64,000 nucleotides of DNA, from positions 1-64,000 of the forward strand of contig JAENYS010000012.1 in the NCBI GenBank assembly GCA_016841645.1, in the 5' to 3' direction. How positions within the stretch are numbered: the stretch's first letter is position 1; every line of letters starts with the position of its first letter. This DNA is from Desulfoscipio geothermicus (GTDB lineage: Bacteria > Bacillota > Desulfotomaculia > Desulfotomaculales > Desulfallaceae). Below the pieces are notes generated by a model. It was given only the letters and a program-made list of their open reading frames with translations. It searched no databases and was not told where the DNA came from. Of the stretch, positions 18,822 through 28,060 are shown in pieces. Both the position numbers and the translations under genes were made by a program.

Positions 18822-19514
18822 TTAGTCATTTACACTAAATAGTTTATTTTCCACATTGCCTTCTTTTAGTTCCAACCTTTCCCCTGTGATCATGTAAACA
18901 ATCATCTCGCTTAAATTGGTGGCGTGGTCACCAATCCGTTCCAGGTACCTGGCTATAAATAATAAGTAAACCGCCTGCTTAATATTATTGGGATCCTTGG
19001 CCATTAACTGTTGTAATTCATTAAAAACCTTGGTAAAGTATGCATTTATGTCATTGTCAAGCATGGCCGTCTTCAAGGCCTTTTCGCGGTCCTGATTAAC
19101 ATAAGCCGTTAAGTTTTCCCGAATCATTACCTGTACTAAATCGGCCATGAGAGGGATATCGATCAGCGGTTTAATAAATGGTTCATTACCTATTGATACA
19201 GCCACCTTGGCGATGTTACTGGCATGATCGCCCATCCTTTCCAAGTCGGTGATAATTTTTAAAGCAGTCCCGATGAACCTAAGGTCACGGGCTATAGGCT
19301 GTTGTAATGCCAGCAGTGACAGGCACCGGCCTTCTATATCCAGCTGCAGCCGGTCAATATTTTCATCGTTCATTGCCACCTGTACCGCAAGTTCCAAGTC
19401 CTGGCGTTTTAAAGCATCAACCGACATTTCAATAGCGTTTCCCACCATTTTGCCCATAAGCAAAATATCGTTTCTCAATTTATTAAGTTGTTCTTGAAAA
19501 GACTTTCTGGCCAT
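18822..19514 (-). CDS. second PhoU paralogue
   Basis: 230 residues with the same two PhoU repeats and metal motifs (D-L-E-R-M-G-D-H-A-S-N and Y-L-E-R-I-G-D-H-A-T-N-L). It starts almost identically to the phoU at 15367 (F-Q-E-Q-L-N/S-K-L-R-N-D-I-L). Directly upstream lies a decayed pstB tail, so this gene appears to be the survivor of a duplicated pstB-phoU segment. Whether it regulates Pst or has another role cannot be told. Confidence 0.93.
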   Translation of the reverse strand: MARKSFQEQLNKLRNDILLMGKMVGNAIEMSVDALKRQDLELAVQVAMNDENIDRLQLDIEGRCLSLLALQQPIARDLRFIGTALKIITDLERMGDHASNIAKVAVSIGNEPFIKPLIDIPLMADLVQVMIRENLTAYVNQDREKALKTAMLDNDINAYFTKVFNELQQLMAKDPNNIKQAVYLLFIARYLERIGDHATNLSEMIVYMITGERLELKEGNVENKLFSVND

Positions 19515-19529
19515 TTTTTAGCCCCCTTT

Positions 19530-19735
19530 TAACGAACCTACCCGTGATGTAATCTTCCGTGCGCTATTCTCGTACGCGGTAAATATTTATTTAGTTGCCA
19601 ATTTTCAATCATTTAACCATTAAAAAAGAAACCAAGTATAAGCTAAGATATAAGTGCTTGCGACATATAATTTGTAGCTTTTATGTTAGTATAGTTGTTT
19701 ATTAACTGGTAAATCAAGTACTAAATTTTTGCCTT
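19530..19735 (-). pseudogene. pstB C-terminal remnant
   Basis: The minus strand ends in codons for [10 protein letters not shown], the PstB C-terminus, with multiple stops and frameshifts further in. Alignment by eye to 16060-16270 is continuous, e.g. TAGTATAGTTG followed by TTAACTG and AATCA in both. It sits 16 bases before the second phoU, exactly as intact pstB sits before phoU. The rest of 19736-19862 holds nothing recognisable. Confidence 0.8.
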
Positions 19736-19862
19736 GTGCCGGAGTTTAACGACAATTGGACTTGGGTCTGCATCAGGTTGGCTAACAGAGATATTGAAAG
19801 ATTTTTTTAATTACATCTCTTTAGGTTAACCCATAGGATGGCTGATCGACAGGCATATATAA

Positions 19863-20759
19863 TTAAATTTTACCATTATCCGGTGTTTCTTCTTCGCAAA
19901 CAGGATCTACATGTATATTTACCCGCGTATTTCTGAACTCTTCCCACATAGCCTTTTTAAGACAACCAATAATCTCATGTATTTCTATAACTGTAACATA
20001 TTGATCAACAGTAATATGAAAATCAATATGCTTCATATTGCCTGATTTTCTGGTCTTTAACTTGTGGAAACCATGGAATTTATCACTATGTTTTTCTATG
20101 ACTTTTACTATTGCGGCTTCTTCTACATCTGTCAACTTGGTATCCAAAAGATAGTCCAAGGCATTTTTGCACAGTTCCCATGCTTCCTTGATGATAAGCA
20201 AGGCAACTAAAATAGCCACAATCGGATCAAGTATATGCATCCCGGTTAGTTTAATAAGCACCAAGCCAACAGCTACCCCAAAAGATGTGTAAACATCAGT
20301 TTTTAAGTGCAGGGCATCGGCCTCCAAGGCCATCGAATCCTCTTCCCGGGCAACCTTATATAACTTTCTTGAAACCAGAAGATTTATTAAGGATGCACCT
20401 AACATAACAGCAATAGCCAGGGTAGTCTGTTCAATTTCAACAGGCGCATAGATTTTCTTGATAGCTTCCTTTAAAATCATTCCGGCCGCAATAAAAATTA
20501 AGAGGCCTTCAGCTATACCGGATATATTTTCTATCTTACCATGACCGTAAGGGTGCTCCCGATCGGCGGGCTTGGCGGACTGTCTGACGGAGAAAAACGA
20601 TATCAATGACGCAACCAGATCCATTCCGGAATGGATCGCTTCCGAAATGATACTTACTGAACCGCTTAATATGCCTGTTATTACTTTTAAAATGACTAGT
20701 GTTGTATTGGATATAATCGATAATAGCGCAACTCTAGCCCTTCTGTCCCAGGACTTCAT
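19863..20759 (-). CDS. cation diffusion facilitator (CDF) metal exporter
   Basis: 298 residues: a six-helix CDF domain with H-S-G-M-D-L near the second helix, D-R-E-H-P-Y-G-H-G-K-I-E after it, a second D-A-L-H-L-K-T-D metal motif in helix 5, and a C-terminal ferredoxin-like domain. CDF proteins export Zn, Co, Ni, Fe or Mn by proton antiport. The ATG at 20759 has a strong AGGAGG. The leader contains a NiCo-type riboswitch with terminator, so cobalt or nickel efflux is the best guess. Confidence 0.93.
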   Translation of the reverse strand: MKSWDRRARVALLSIISNTTLVILKVITGILSGSVSIISEAIHSGMDLVASLISFFSVRQSAKPADREHPYGHGKIENISGIAEGLLIFIAAGMILKEAIKKIYAPVEIEQTTLAIAVMLGASLINLLVSRKLYKVAREEDSMALEADALHLKTDVYTSFGVAVGLVLIKLTGMHILDPIVAILVALLIIKEAWELCKNALDYLLDTKLTDVEEAAIVKVIEKHSDKFHGFHKLKTRKSGNMKHIDFHITVDQYVTVIEIHEIIGCLKKAMWEEFRNTRVNIHVDPVCEEETPDNGKI

Positions 20760-20782
20760 CAATAAAACCTCCTGATTTATAA

Positions 20783-20895
20783 AAAACATCCGTGGAACAT
20801 TTTACTGTCCCACAGATGTTTCATCTGTTGCCGTCACCGGCCCGGCTATAAGAACTCTCCAACGGTTCATAGCCTGCTCAGTTTACATCGTAGAT
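20783..20895 (-). promoter_or_regulatory. NiCo (czcD-type) riboswitch with terminator
   Basis: Reading the minus strand: ACTGAGCAGGCTATGAAC, GAGAG, ATAGCCGGGCCG and GGGACAG occur in the order known for the Ni2+/Co2+ riboswitch. The last element lies inside a terminator hairpin (ACATCTGTGG with CCACGGATGT, then TTTTTT, about 20783-20818). Metal binding would block the terminator and switch on the CDF exporter 24 bases downstream. The remainder of 20896-21160 shows no gene. Confidence 0.85.
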
Positions 20896-21160
20896 TTATA
20901 AAAAAAAATTATTAATTTATATTATGCTCTAAAAGTAATGTTTGTCAAACAAAATTAAATAAGTCTGCGTTCATATTCCTTACGGTTTATTTTGTTTCAT
21001 TATACAATATTAAACCCCAAAGCACTAAATATTTCTTGATAACTTTGTATAATTAAATGCTTATCGCGAAGAACTTTTTAGCCGCTAGCACGTCTTAGTT
21101 ATAAAGCGGCTAAAAGTCTTAAAAATAAAATGATGCACGAAAAGTTAGGATGGTGTATTA

Positions 21161-22039
21161 ATGCGCAAGTTATTGTTTTTAACGCTGACTGCATTGCTTC
21201 TATTGGTCATTAGCGGTTGCGGAAGTGCAACAGAGAACACGCCCGCTCCGGGCGTCAAAAGTGACCAGTATGCTAATCATGCTGCCGATATGTCTACTGA
21301 ACAAAGAGAAAAAACAGAGACGGAGGAAGACGGTCAGTCCGGCGTGCAGCAAAAATTGATTACCACCGTAAACCTGGTAATGATTGTGTACGACGTAGAA
21401 AAAGCCGTCTCAGAGATTGATAAAATACTTTCGGAAGTTAACGGCCATATCCAGGTAGCTAATCTTTGGCATACCAACGACCGGCCCCAGTGTAGTTTGG
21501 TTTTGCGAATACCCGCAGAAATGGTGGATAAGACCTTGCCACGCTTAGAAGCACTGGGTCGAGTCGATAATAAGAACATTGCCGGTCAAGATGTCACCGA
21601 AGAGTATTACGACATCGAAGCACGCAATAACAACCTCAAAAAGCAGGAGGAACGGTACCTGGAGCTGCTGAGCAAGGCAAATACGGTTAAGGATATGTTG
21701 GAAATTGAGAACCAACTGGCCCGAATACGCGGTGAGATTGAATCCCTTGAGGCCAGACTAAAGGTGCTAAATAACCAGGTAGACTTGGCCACCATAAACG
21801 TAGAACTCCGTTCACCCCAAGGATTATCCACCGGCGAAAAACTGCGGGACCCCTTCAGCCGTCGGATACAGGCCGGATGGCAGCGTGGTGTCAACGGCAT
21901 GATCAACCTTGTTCAAGATCTGCTTGTTCTAGCGGTTATATTATTGCCCTATACACCAATTTTTGCCGTGGGAGGTTACCTCTTCTACCGATTATATAAA
22001 ATAAGATTGACGAGAAAAAATAGCGGCGGTAAGAAATAA
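21161..22039 (+). CDS. DUF4349 lipoprotein
   Basis: 292 residues. Lipoprotein signal peptide with lipobox V-I-S-G-C (Cys20), low-complexity acidic linker, then a DUF4349 domain: two beta-rich halves around a long coiled coil (about 150-215, L-E-I-E-N-Q-L-A-R-I-R-G-E-I-E), and a C-terminal membrane helix (about 250-275) with a basic tail. The family is membrane-anchored and of unknown function. A second lipoprotein gene starts 16 bases after the stop. Confidence 0.88.
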   Translation: MRKLLFLTLTALLLLVISGCGSATENTPAPGVKSDQYANHAADMSTEQREKTETEEDGQSGVQQKLITTVNLVMIVYDVEKAVSEIDKILSEVNGHIQVANLWHTNDRPQCSLVLRIPAEMVDKTLPRLEALGRVDNKNIAGQDVTEEYYDIEARNNNLKKQEERYLELLSKANTVKDMLEIENQLARIRGEIESLEARLKVLNNQVDLATINVELRSPQGLSTGEKLRDPFSRRIQAGWQRGVNGMINLVQDLLVLAVILLPYTPIFAVGGYLFYRLYKIRLTRKNSGGKK

Positions 22040-22055
22040 TAATGGAGGTTAAAGC

Positions 22056-22514
22056 ATGCAAAAACGCAGGTTAACAGCACTTTGGGGGATTTCTTTCTTT
22101 CTTTCATTATTAATGACAGGCTGTAGTATTTTTGATTGCCGTACTGAAAAAGATAGTAAATCGGGGCTGCAAATATATTCAATAACGACAAGTATAGGTG
22201 CTATAGATAATAATAATTTTGACATACAAAGATTTTCATACTCCATATACCTGACCAATGAAGATAGCGAAAAACAGTATGTTAAATGGATTGAACCTGT
22301 TTTAGGAGATAGCTTTGCTAAGCGGGTGACCAACCAAGATTTAAAGGTTAATATAAATAAGCCGATAGAAGCAAATGAAAACATTGAAATTGAAGGGGAA
22401 TTGATTTTTGACAGCGGCGATTTATCAAAACAAGATATAGTCGATTTAGAACCCTATATCACTGATATAAAAATCGTATCCGAGAAAATAATAAATGTAG
22501 AAACAAATAATTAA
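22056..22514 (+). CDS. small lipoprotein, unknown function
   Basis: 152 residues with signal peptide and lipobox L-M-T-G-C (Cys23). The mature part is hydrophilic, predicted beta-rich and has no recognised domain. TGGAGG precedes the ATG. Probably co-transcribed with the DUF4349 lipoprotein 16 bases upstream. Its AT-rich composition contrasts with that gene. Confidence 0.75.
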   Translation: MQKRRLTALWGISFFLSLLMTGCSIFDCRTEKDSKSGLQIYSITTSIGAIDNNNFDIQRFSYSIYLTNEDSEKQYVKWIEPVLGDSFAKRVTNQDLKVNINKPIEANENIEIEGELIFDSGDLSKQDIVDLEPYITDIKIVSEKIINVETNN

Positions 22515-22597
22515 CCGAAATCAACTTTTTTTAATATTTTCACTGATAAAGGGAAGAAAATACCCCCAAGGATACTAAGATTTTTGGAGGACTATCT

Positions 22598-22756
22598 ATA
22601 CCAAAAAACGTCGCAACAACTATTTTAGATCAGCTTGCTACCTGGGGTGTGAATAAAGTCTACGGATTTATCTGAGATGATGTATTCCACCTTTTGAATG
22701 CCCTGGCAAGCCGGTCTCAAATTGAATTTTACCAGGTGCGCCATGAGGAAACATGA
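22598..22756 (+). pseudogene. thiamine-diphosphate enzyme N-terminal relic
   Basis: GGAGG is followed at normal distance by ATA where ATG is expected. The frame then reads like the start of pyruvate oxidase or acetolactate-synthase-type ThDP enzymes: K-N-V-A-T-T-I-L-D-Q-L, G-V-N-K-V-Y-G-F-I, a TGA where G is expected, D-D-V-F-H-L-L-N-A-L, and the conserved Q-V-R-H-E-E carrying the catalytic glutamate. It ends at a TGA. Start-codon loss and an internal stop show it is dead, and the remaining ~500 codons are gone. Confidence 0.8.
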
Positions 22757-22807
22757 ATAACCGCTCTCTTGCCTCCGGCACCTGCCTTCAGCAGTGCCTG
22801 GAATGCC

Positions 22808-22845
22808 GGGGAACAAAAGAGACAGTCTTTTGTTCCCCTTTGTTT
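22808..22845 (+). terminator. terminator after the ThDP-enzyme relic
   Basis: GGGGAACAAAAGA (22808-22820) pairs perfectly with TCTTTTGTTCCCC (22826-22838), followed by TTTGTTT. Confidence 0.85.
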
Positions 22846-22963
22846 ACTGCATCAAACAGGTTTTTATCTAATCAGCTTCCCCGCAAAAATGCTATAATAA
22901 AGCTATGTAAAATAGGTATATGCTAGTGATCGCTACCATACTGATAAACGAAAGGTGATGCGG

Positions 22964-23872
22964 GTGTATAAACAGCGCAATAAAGCAAACTGGCAGGTGT
23001 GGTGGAGGCTGTTACGGCCCCATACCCTGACTGCCGCCTTTGTTCCCGTAACAGTTGGAACAGCACTGGCTCTTCAAGTGGGACAAGTTAACTTTCCCCT
23101 GTTTTTGGCCATGCTGCTGGCATCATTGCTCATTCAGGCAGCCACCAATATGTTTAATGAATACTACGATTATGTAAAGGGTTTGGACACTCCGGAATCT
23201 GTGGGCATAGGCGGCACCATTGTCCGTGACGGTGTCCAGGCGTCAACAGTCTTATATATTGCTCTAGCCTTTTATGCCCTGGCCATTGTCGCGGGGTTCT
23301 ATATTTGCACTGCCAGCAGTTGGTGGCTTGCCGCTGTAGGTCTTGCTTGCATGGCTGCCGGTTACCTTTATACCGGCGGGCCGTATCCTATTGCCTATAC
23401 TCCGCTGGGAGAACCTCTTTCCGGAATATTAATGGGCATGACCATTATCCTAATTTCTTTCTTTATCCAAACTAACATTGTAACTTTACAAAGTGTACTT
23501 GTTTCTGTTCCGATTACCGTGCTCATCGGTAACATTCTGCTGTCCAATAATATCCGGGACCTTGACGGTGACCGGGACAAAGGCCGCCACACTCTGCCTA
23601 TACTTATTGGCAGGGACAGAGCAATCACGCTTCTAGCATTTATGTTTATTTTCTGCTATCTCTGGATTACCGGCTTGGTGCTGCTGCACATCATCACACC
23701 GTGGTCCTTGCTGGCCCTGGGCAGTATTCCCAAAGCCCGACGGGCCGTTAACGGTTTTCGTGGCAAAAGCCTGGCAGTAGAAATGATGCCGGCCATGCAA
23801 GCAACCGCCCAGACTAATACTGTTTATGGGTTTTTATTGGCCGCCGGGCTGGCTATAAGCTGCTGGTTTTAA
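22964..23872 (+). CDS. menA: 1,4-dihydroxy-2-naphthoate prenyltransferase (UbiA family)
   Basis: 302 residues, eight to nine membrane helices, with the two prenyl-diphosphate-binding motifs of UbiA proteins: N-M-F-N-E-Y-Y-D-Y near residue 65 and N-N-I-R-D-L-D-G-D-R-D near residue 190. The N-terminal W-W-R-L-L-R-P-H-T-L is typical of MenA, which attaches the polyprenyl tail in menaquinone synthesis. GTG at 22964 is preferred (AGGTGA six bases before); an ATG two codons earlier is possible. No other men genes are adjacent. Menaquinone would serve the membrane Fe-S oxidoreductase at 55.6 kb. Confidence 0.9.
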   Translation: MYKQRNKANWQVWWRLLRPHTLTAAFVPVTVGTALALQVGQVNFPLFLAMLLASLLIQAATNMFNEYYDYVKGLDTPESVGIGGTIVRDGVQASTVLYIALAFYALAIVAGFYICTASSWWLAAVGLACMAAGYLYTGGPYPIAYTPLGEPLSGILMGMTIILISFFIQTNIVTLQSVLVSVPITVLIGNILLSNNIRDLDGDRDKGRHTLPILIGRDRAITLLAFMFIFCYLWITGLVLLHIITPWSLLALGSIPKARRAVNGFRGKSLAVEMMPAMQATAQTNTVYGFLLAAGLAISCWF

Positions 23873-23965
23873 CAATCTCGTTATTCCTATTGGAGCATTG
23901 AAGTGTTTTATATTTATCGGATATGATATATAGAGAAAGATGTTTACCGAGGGAGGATTAATATT

Positions 23966-24253
23966 ATGGAAGAGTGGGTAACCTTAAAGTCTTTATTTGA
24001 TACTGAAGAAAAAGCATTAAAAACCGCCAATATTGTTGCTACTACAGAGTCCAGACTGGCCAGTGAGCCGCATGGTCCCCAATACGAAGTGGAAACAAGG
24101 CTTGAACAGGTGGAGGACAAGTGGCGGGTATCCTGGCGCAAAGTGTTTGTCGGCTTTAAATCCGGCTGTAGCAGCTGCCAATCCTGCCAGCCACCAGCAC
24201 CAAAACGCACCGGCACCGGCAAGGTTATACCTTTTAGAAAATCCACTGTTTAG
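23966..24253 (+). CDS. small hypothetical protein with C-terminal cysteines
   Basis: 95 residues, well-placed GGGAGG. The N-terminal two-thirds is a mixed alpha/beta domain with a V-E-T-R-L-E-x-V-x-D-K-W-R-V-S-W-R stretch. Near residues 68-75 three cysteines form C-S-S-C-Q-S-C, a possible metal site. No family recognised; it resembles small proteins seen in related clostridia. Confidence 0.65.
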   Translation: MEEWVTLKSLFDTEEKALKTANIVATTESRLASEPHGPQYEVETRLEQVEDKWRVSWRKVFVGFKSGCSSCQSCQPPAPKRTGTGKVIPFRKSTV

Positions 24254-24290
24254 TATGCCGGTATTTATTTTCGCATATTTTTTAATTATT

Positions 24291-24327
24291 TAGCCTGTCT
24301 GTTTGAAACCTTAAGCCGGACAGGCTA
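24291..24327 (+). terminator. hairpin after the small cysteine protein
   Basis: TAGCCTGTC pairs with GACAGGCTA across an 19-nt loop. The tail TAAATAATT is only weakly T-rich, so termination may be partial. Confidence 0.5.
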
Positions 24328-24385
24328 TAAATAATTACCGGTTAACAAAAGTTATTCAAAAATGGCCATTAAGAAAGGGTACAAA

Positions 24386-26296
24386 ATGAGCTTGTTAATT
24401 GCTGAAAACATTTCTAAAAGCTACAGTGATAAAAAACTGCTCAACGATGTCAATCTTAGCTTAAATGATGGGGATAAGCTCGGGTTAATCGGTATTAACG
24501 GCACAGGAAAGTCCACGCTGCTTAAAATTATTGCCGGAGTAGAAAAAGCAGACGAAGGACAGGTTACTAAAGGGAATACGATGCAAATAGCCTACCTGCC
24601 CCAGAATCCTGATTTTGATGACCGGGCTACGGTACTGGAGCAGGTATTTAAAGGTGATAACCCTTTAATGCAGTTAATCAGGGAATATACTACGGCCTTG
24701 AGCAACCCGAATACCCCCAGCGAGCAAGTTGTGCAACTAACCCGCAACATGGATGCCTTAAACGCCTGGAACTTGGAAAGTGAAGCGCAGTCCATCCTGA
24801 CCAGGCTGGGCATTAAAGACTTTAATGTCCCCATCAGCACTTTATCCGGCGGGCAGAAAAAAAGGATCGCGCTGGCAGCGGCGCTGGTCAACCCTGTGGA
24901 TTTACTAATTTTAGATGAACCGACCAACCACCTGGACAATGAGGCCATCGACTGGCTGGAGCAGTACCTGAATAAAAGAAAAGGCTCCCTGCTCATGATT
25001 ACCCATGACCGTTATTTCTTAGACCGGGTGGTCAACCAGATTATAGAACTGGACAGGGGCAGCCTTTACCTGTACAAAGGCAATTACAGCTACTACCTGG
25101 AGAAAAAAATTGAACGTGAAGAAATAGAGCAGTCCACCGAGTTAAAAAGGCAGCAATTGCTTAAAAAAGAGCTGGCCTGGCTCAAGAAAGGGGCCAAAGC
25201 CAGGTCCACCAAGCAAAAAGCCAGAATAGACCGCTACCATAAGTTAAACAACCAGCAGCCCGTTAACCAAAAGAGCGAGCAACTGCAAATTTCCGTGCCC
25301 ACCAGCCGCCTGGGCAAGAAAACCATAGAACTGGAGCAGGTATTCAAAACATTTGACGGCACCAAGGTAATCGATAATTTTAGCTTTAAGCTTGCCAGAG
25401 GCGACCGGGTCGGAATCATTGGTCCAAATGGCAGCGGCAAGACAACCCTACTTAACATCATCTGCGGCCAAGTACGACCGGACAGCGGCACGGTGGACAC
25501 CGGGGGAACAGTTAAAATAGGGGTGTTCTCCCAAGAAATGCAGCATATTGACGGTAGTTTGAGGGTTATCGAATATATTAAGGGAGGGGCAGAATATTTA
25601 AGCACTGCGGAAGGAGATAAAATAAGCGCCTCGCAAATGCTGGAGAGGTTTTTGTTCCCCCCCGGCCTGCAATGGAGTCTGATTGCAAAGCTATCCGGCG
25701 GGGAGCAAAGAAGACTCTACCTGCTCAGAGTGCTTATGGAAGCGCCCAATATACTGCTTTTGGACGAACCTACCAATGACCTGGATATAGCAACGCTGGC
25801 CATTTTGGAAGATTACCTGGATGACTTTAACGGCGCGGTGTTGGCCGCTTCCCACGACAGGTATTTTTTGGACCGCATAGCGGAAAAGATTTTATCCTTT
25901 GAGGAAGACGGGCATATTGGACAGTACACCGGCAATTATACGGATTACCGTGCCAAGCACGGCGACCGGGCCGAGAATAAAGTAAACAAAGCAGTTACGG
26001 CTGGAGATGTATCCCCAAAACAGCAGAATAAGCGTCAGGAAGAACAAAGAAAAAAGAATAAACTTAAACTTACTTATCATGAACAAAAAGAATACGCTGA
26101 AATAGACGATATCATTGCCGGGCTGGAAGATCAAATCAAGCAACTGCAAACTAAAATTAACGAGGCCGCTGCAGATTACGTCTTATTGCAGCAGTTAGTA
26201 ACAGAAAAGGACGAAGTGGAAAACCGGCTTCAAGAGAAAATGGAAAGATGGGTTTACTTAAATGAGCTGGCTGAAAAAATTAGGGGTCAGGCTTAA
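24386..26296 (+). CDS. ABC-F family ATPase, Uup-like
   Basis: 636 residues with two ABC domains and no membrane segments. Walker A motifs G-I-N-G-T-G-K-S-T (about 36-44) and G-P-N-G-S-G-K-T-T (about 350), signatures L-S-G-G-Q-K-K-R and L-S-G-G-E-Q-R-R, Walker B with E-P-T-N-H-L-D and E-P-T-N-D-L-D. A basic linker follows domain 1, and a C-terminal coiled-coil domain (about 560-636) is typical of Uup. ABC-F proteins act on ribosomes or, for Uup, on DNA branch intermediates. ATG at 24386 has AAAGGG upstream. Confidence 0.93.
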   Translation: MSLLIAENISKSYSDKKLLNDVNLSLNDGDKLGLIGINGTGKSTLLKIIAGVEKADEGQVTKGNTMQIAYLPQNPDFDDRATVLEQVFKGDNPLMQLIREYTTALSNPNTPSEQVVQLTRNMDALNAWNLESEAQSILTRLGIKDFNVPISTLSGGQKKRIALAAALVNPVDLLILDEPTNHLDNEAIDWLEQYLNKRKGSLLMITHDRYFLDRVVNQIIELDRGSLYLYKGNYSYYLEKKIEREEIEQSTELKRQQLLKKELAWLKKGAKARSTKQKARIDRYHKLNNQQPVNQKSEQLQISVPTSRLGKKTIELEQVFKTFDGTKVIDNFSFKLARGDRVGIIGPNGSGKTTLLNIICGQVRPDSGTVDTGGTVKIGVFSQEMQHIDGSLRVIEYIKGGAEYLSTAEGDKISASQMLERFLFPPGLQWSLIAKLSGGEQRRLYLLRVLMEAPNILLLDEPTNDLDIATLAILEDYLDDFNGAVLAASHDRYFLDRIAEKILSFEEDGHIGQYTGNYTDYRAKHGDRAENKVNKAVTAGDVSPKQQNKRQEEQRKKNKLKLTYHEQKEYAEIDDIIAGLEDQIKQLQTKINEAAADYVLLQQLVTEKDEVENRLQEKMERWVYLNELAEKIRGQA

Positions 26297-26352
26297 ACTT
26301 TCTTAAACTTTGTAAAGTCCAGCGGCACCACTATACAAACCGGCATACAAGC

Positions 26353-27957
26353 TTAACCCCGCCCGATCTTTTCCAGAAAAGCAGCTATCCGGCCACCGCC
26401 GGGCAAGCGGCGCACATCCTCGGCCCGCACACCACCTAGGCATAAAATGGCTGCGGGGTACAGTACCGCACCGGCCGTTACGGCCAGCAAAGTTGGCAAG
26501 GTATTACCACCCATTTCTATTACACTCACCCGATAAACGGCCAGCACACCGGCGGACATAATCAGCGCAGCAGGCACGGACCGGGACAGCGACTCCCACA
26601 GGTTAAACCGCAAGCCTGCCAGGCGCGAGAGCATTATTACATTGAGCAGCGAAGAAATCACAAAGATCACCACGGTGCCATAAGCGGCGGCCCGGATACC
26701 CAATACGGGAGTCAAGTAATAAGTAATGGCGATCTCAAAAAAAATGCCGATCACCAGGTTACGTACAGGCACAATAGCCTTGCCCATGCCCTGTAGCGCT
26801 CCCGCCGTAACAAGGTGCACCGACCAAAATATTACTACGCCGGACACAGCGGCCAGGGGTACCCCGGCCTCCGCTTCGGCAAACAGCAGCTCGGTTAGCT
26901 GAGGGGCCAGCAAATACAGGCCGGCCGCTGCAGGCAGAGCAAACAGTATTGACAGCCGCAGCGCCTGGGACAATTGATACCTGATGCGATCCATATTTTG
27001 CAAAGCAAAAAATTCAGCTACTGAGGGCACCAAGCTGGAACCCAGTGAAACGGCTAGGGCAATGGAGATATTGATAAACGCCATCGCCATCTGGTTATAT
27101 TGCCCGAACAGGGCAACAGCCTGCTGGTGACTGTAGCCGGCAAACTGCAGCCGGTCAATAATCAACCACTGGTCAATAAGATGAGTAATAGACATGGCCA
27201 CCGAAGCAAACGATACCGGCAAAGCCACGATAAAGATTCGCTTGAGCAGGGATAGCGTTCCCTCCCTAGCCCCGGACAAATCCCGGCCGGCCAGCTCCAA
27301 CATATCCCGGCGCTGCCAGCGGTAAAGGAAAACCAACATCAGCGTAGCCCCCACCGCCCCGGGCACGGCGCCAAAGTTGGCCCCGGCGGCGGCAACAGAT
27401 AAACCCTGCGGCAGCAGCAGGTAACTAAACAGCAAGGTAGCCCCCACCAGCAGTACCTGGTCGGCCAGCTGCGAGTAAGCTACAGCCCGCATGTTCTGCA
27501 GTCCCTGGAAAAACCCCCGATACGCAGCGGTAACAGCGGCAAAAAATATCACCGGGGCAATAGTTTGCATTCCCAGATAAGCCTCGGGTATTTGCACCAA
27601 ACCGCGCTCAATCAGCCATTCCGCACCGAAAAACAGCAACAGAGCAAAGGTAACACCCAGCACCAGCATGGCGGCACGGGCCACCCGGAAGGTGCGCATT
27701 GCATCACGGTAGTGTCCCAAAGCCATTTTTTCGGAGACAATACTGGCTACGGCCACCGGTATGCCGGCTGACGATAGAGTGAAAAACAACAGGTAAATTT
27801 GATTGGGCACAGCATAGATACCCAGCCCCTCATCCCCCAGCAAACGGCCCAGGGGAATGCGGTAAACCGCGCCTAAAATTCTAATGATCATCCATGAAAC
27901 AGTCAGGGTCAAAGCACCCTGCAATACTGTTTGCTTGTTCAATAGTTTATTAGCCAT
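26353..27957 (-). CDS. spoVB: stage V sporulation protein B / lipid flippase family
   Basis: 534 residues, about 14 membrane helices, MOP/MATE-type polysaccharide flippase fold. The N-terminal R-I-L-G-A-V-Y-R-I-P-L segment followed by L-G-D-E-G-L-G-I-Y is characteristic of SpoVB/YtgP proteins. In Bacillus, SpoVB is needed for spore cortex, probably moving a lipid-linked precursor; YtgP-type relatives also occur, so the exact role is open. Single-gene unit. Confidence 0.85.
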   Translation of the reverse strand: MANKLLNKQTVLQGALTLTVSWMIIRILGAVYRIPLGRLLGDEGLGIYAVPNQIYLLFFTLSSAGIPVAVASIVSEKMALGHYRDAMRTFRVARAAMLVLGVTFALLLFFGAEWLIERGLVQIPEAYLGMQTIAPVIFFAAVTAAYRGFFQGLQNMRAVAYSQLADQVLLVGATLLFSYLLLPQGLSVAAAGANFGAVPGAVGATLMLVFLYRWQRRDMLELAGRDLSGAREGTLSLLKRIFIVALPVSFASVAMSITHLIDQWLIIDRLQFAGYSHQQAVALFGQYNQMAMAFINISIALAVSLGSSLVPSVAEFFALQNMDRIRYQLSQALRLSILFALPAAAGLYLLAPQLTELLFAEAEAGVPLAAVSGVVIFWSVHLVTAGALQGMGKAIVPVRNLVIGIFFEIAITYYLTPVLGIRAAAYGTVVIFVISSLLNVIMLSRLAGLRFNLWESLSRSVPAALIMSAGVLAVYRVSVIEMGGNTLPTLLAVTAGAVLYPAAILCLGGVRAEDVRRLPGGGRIAAFLEKIGRG

Positions 27958-28060
27958 GTAATATCTCCCGTGCTGATCATATTGCCATAATTGAAGTTTA
28001 TATAAATTGCCGGCTTAACTTTGCGTCAACTGATTAGATCCAACGATTTCCCCACACAGT

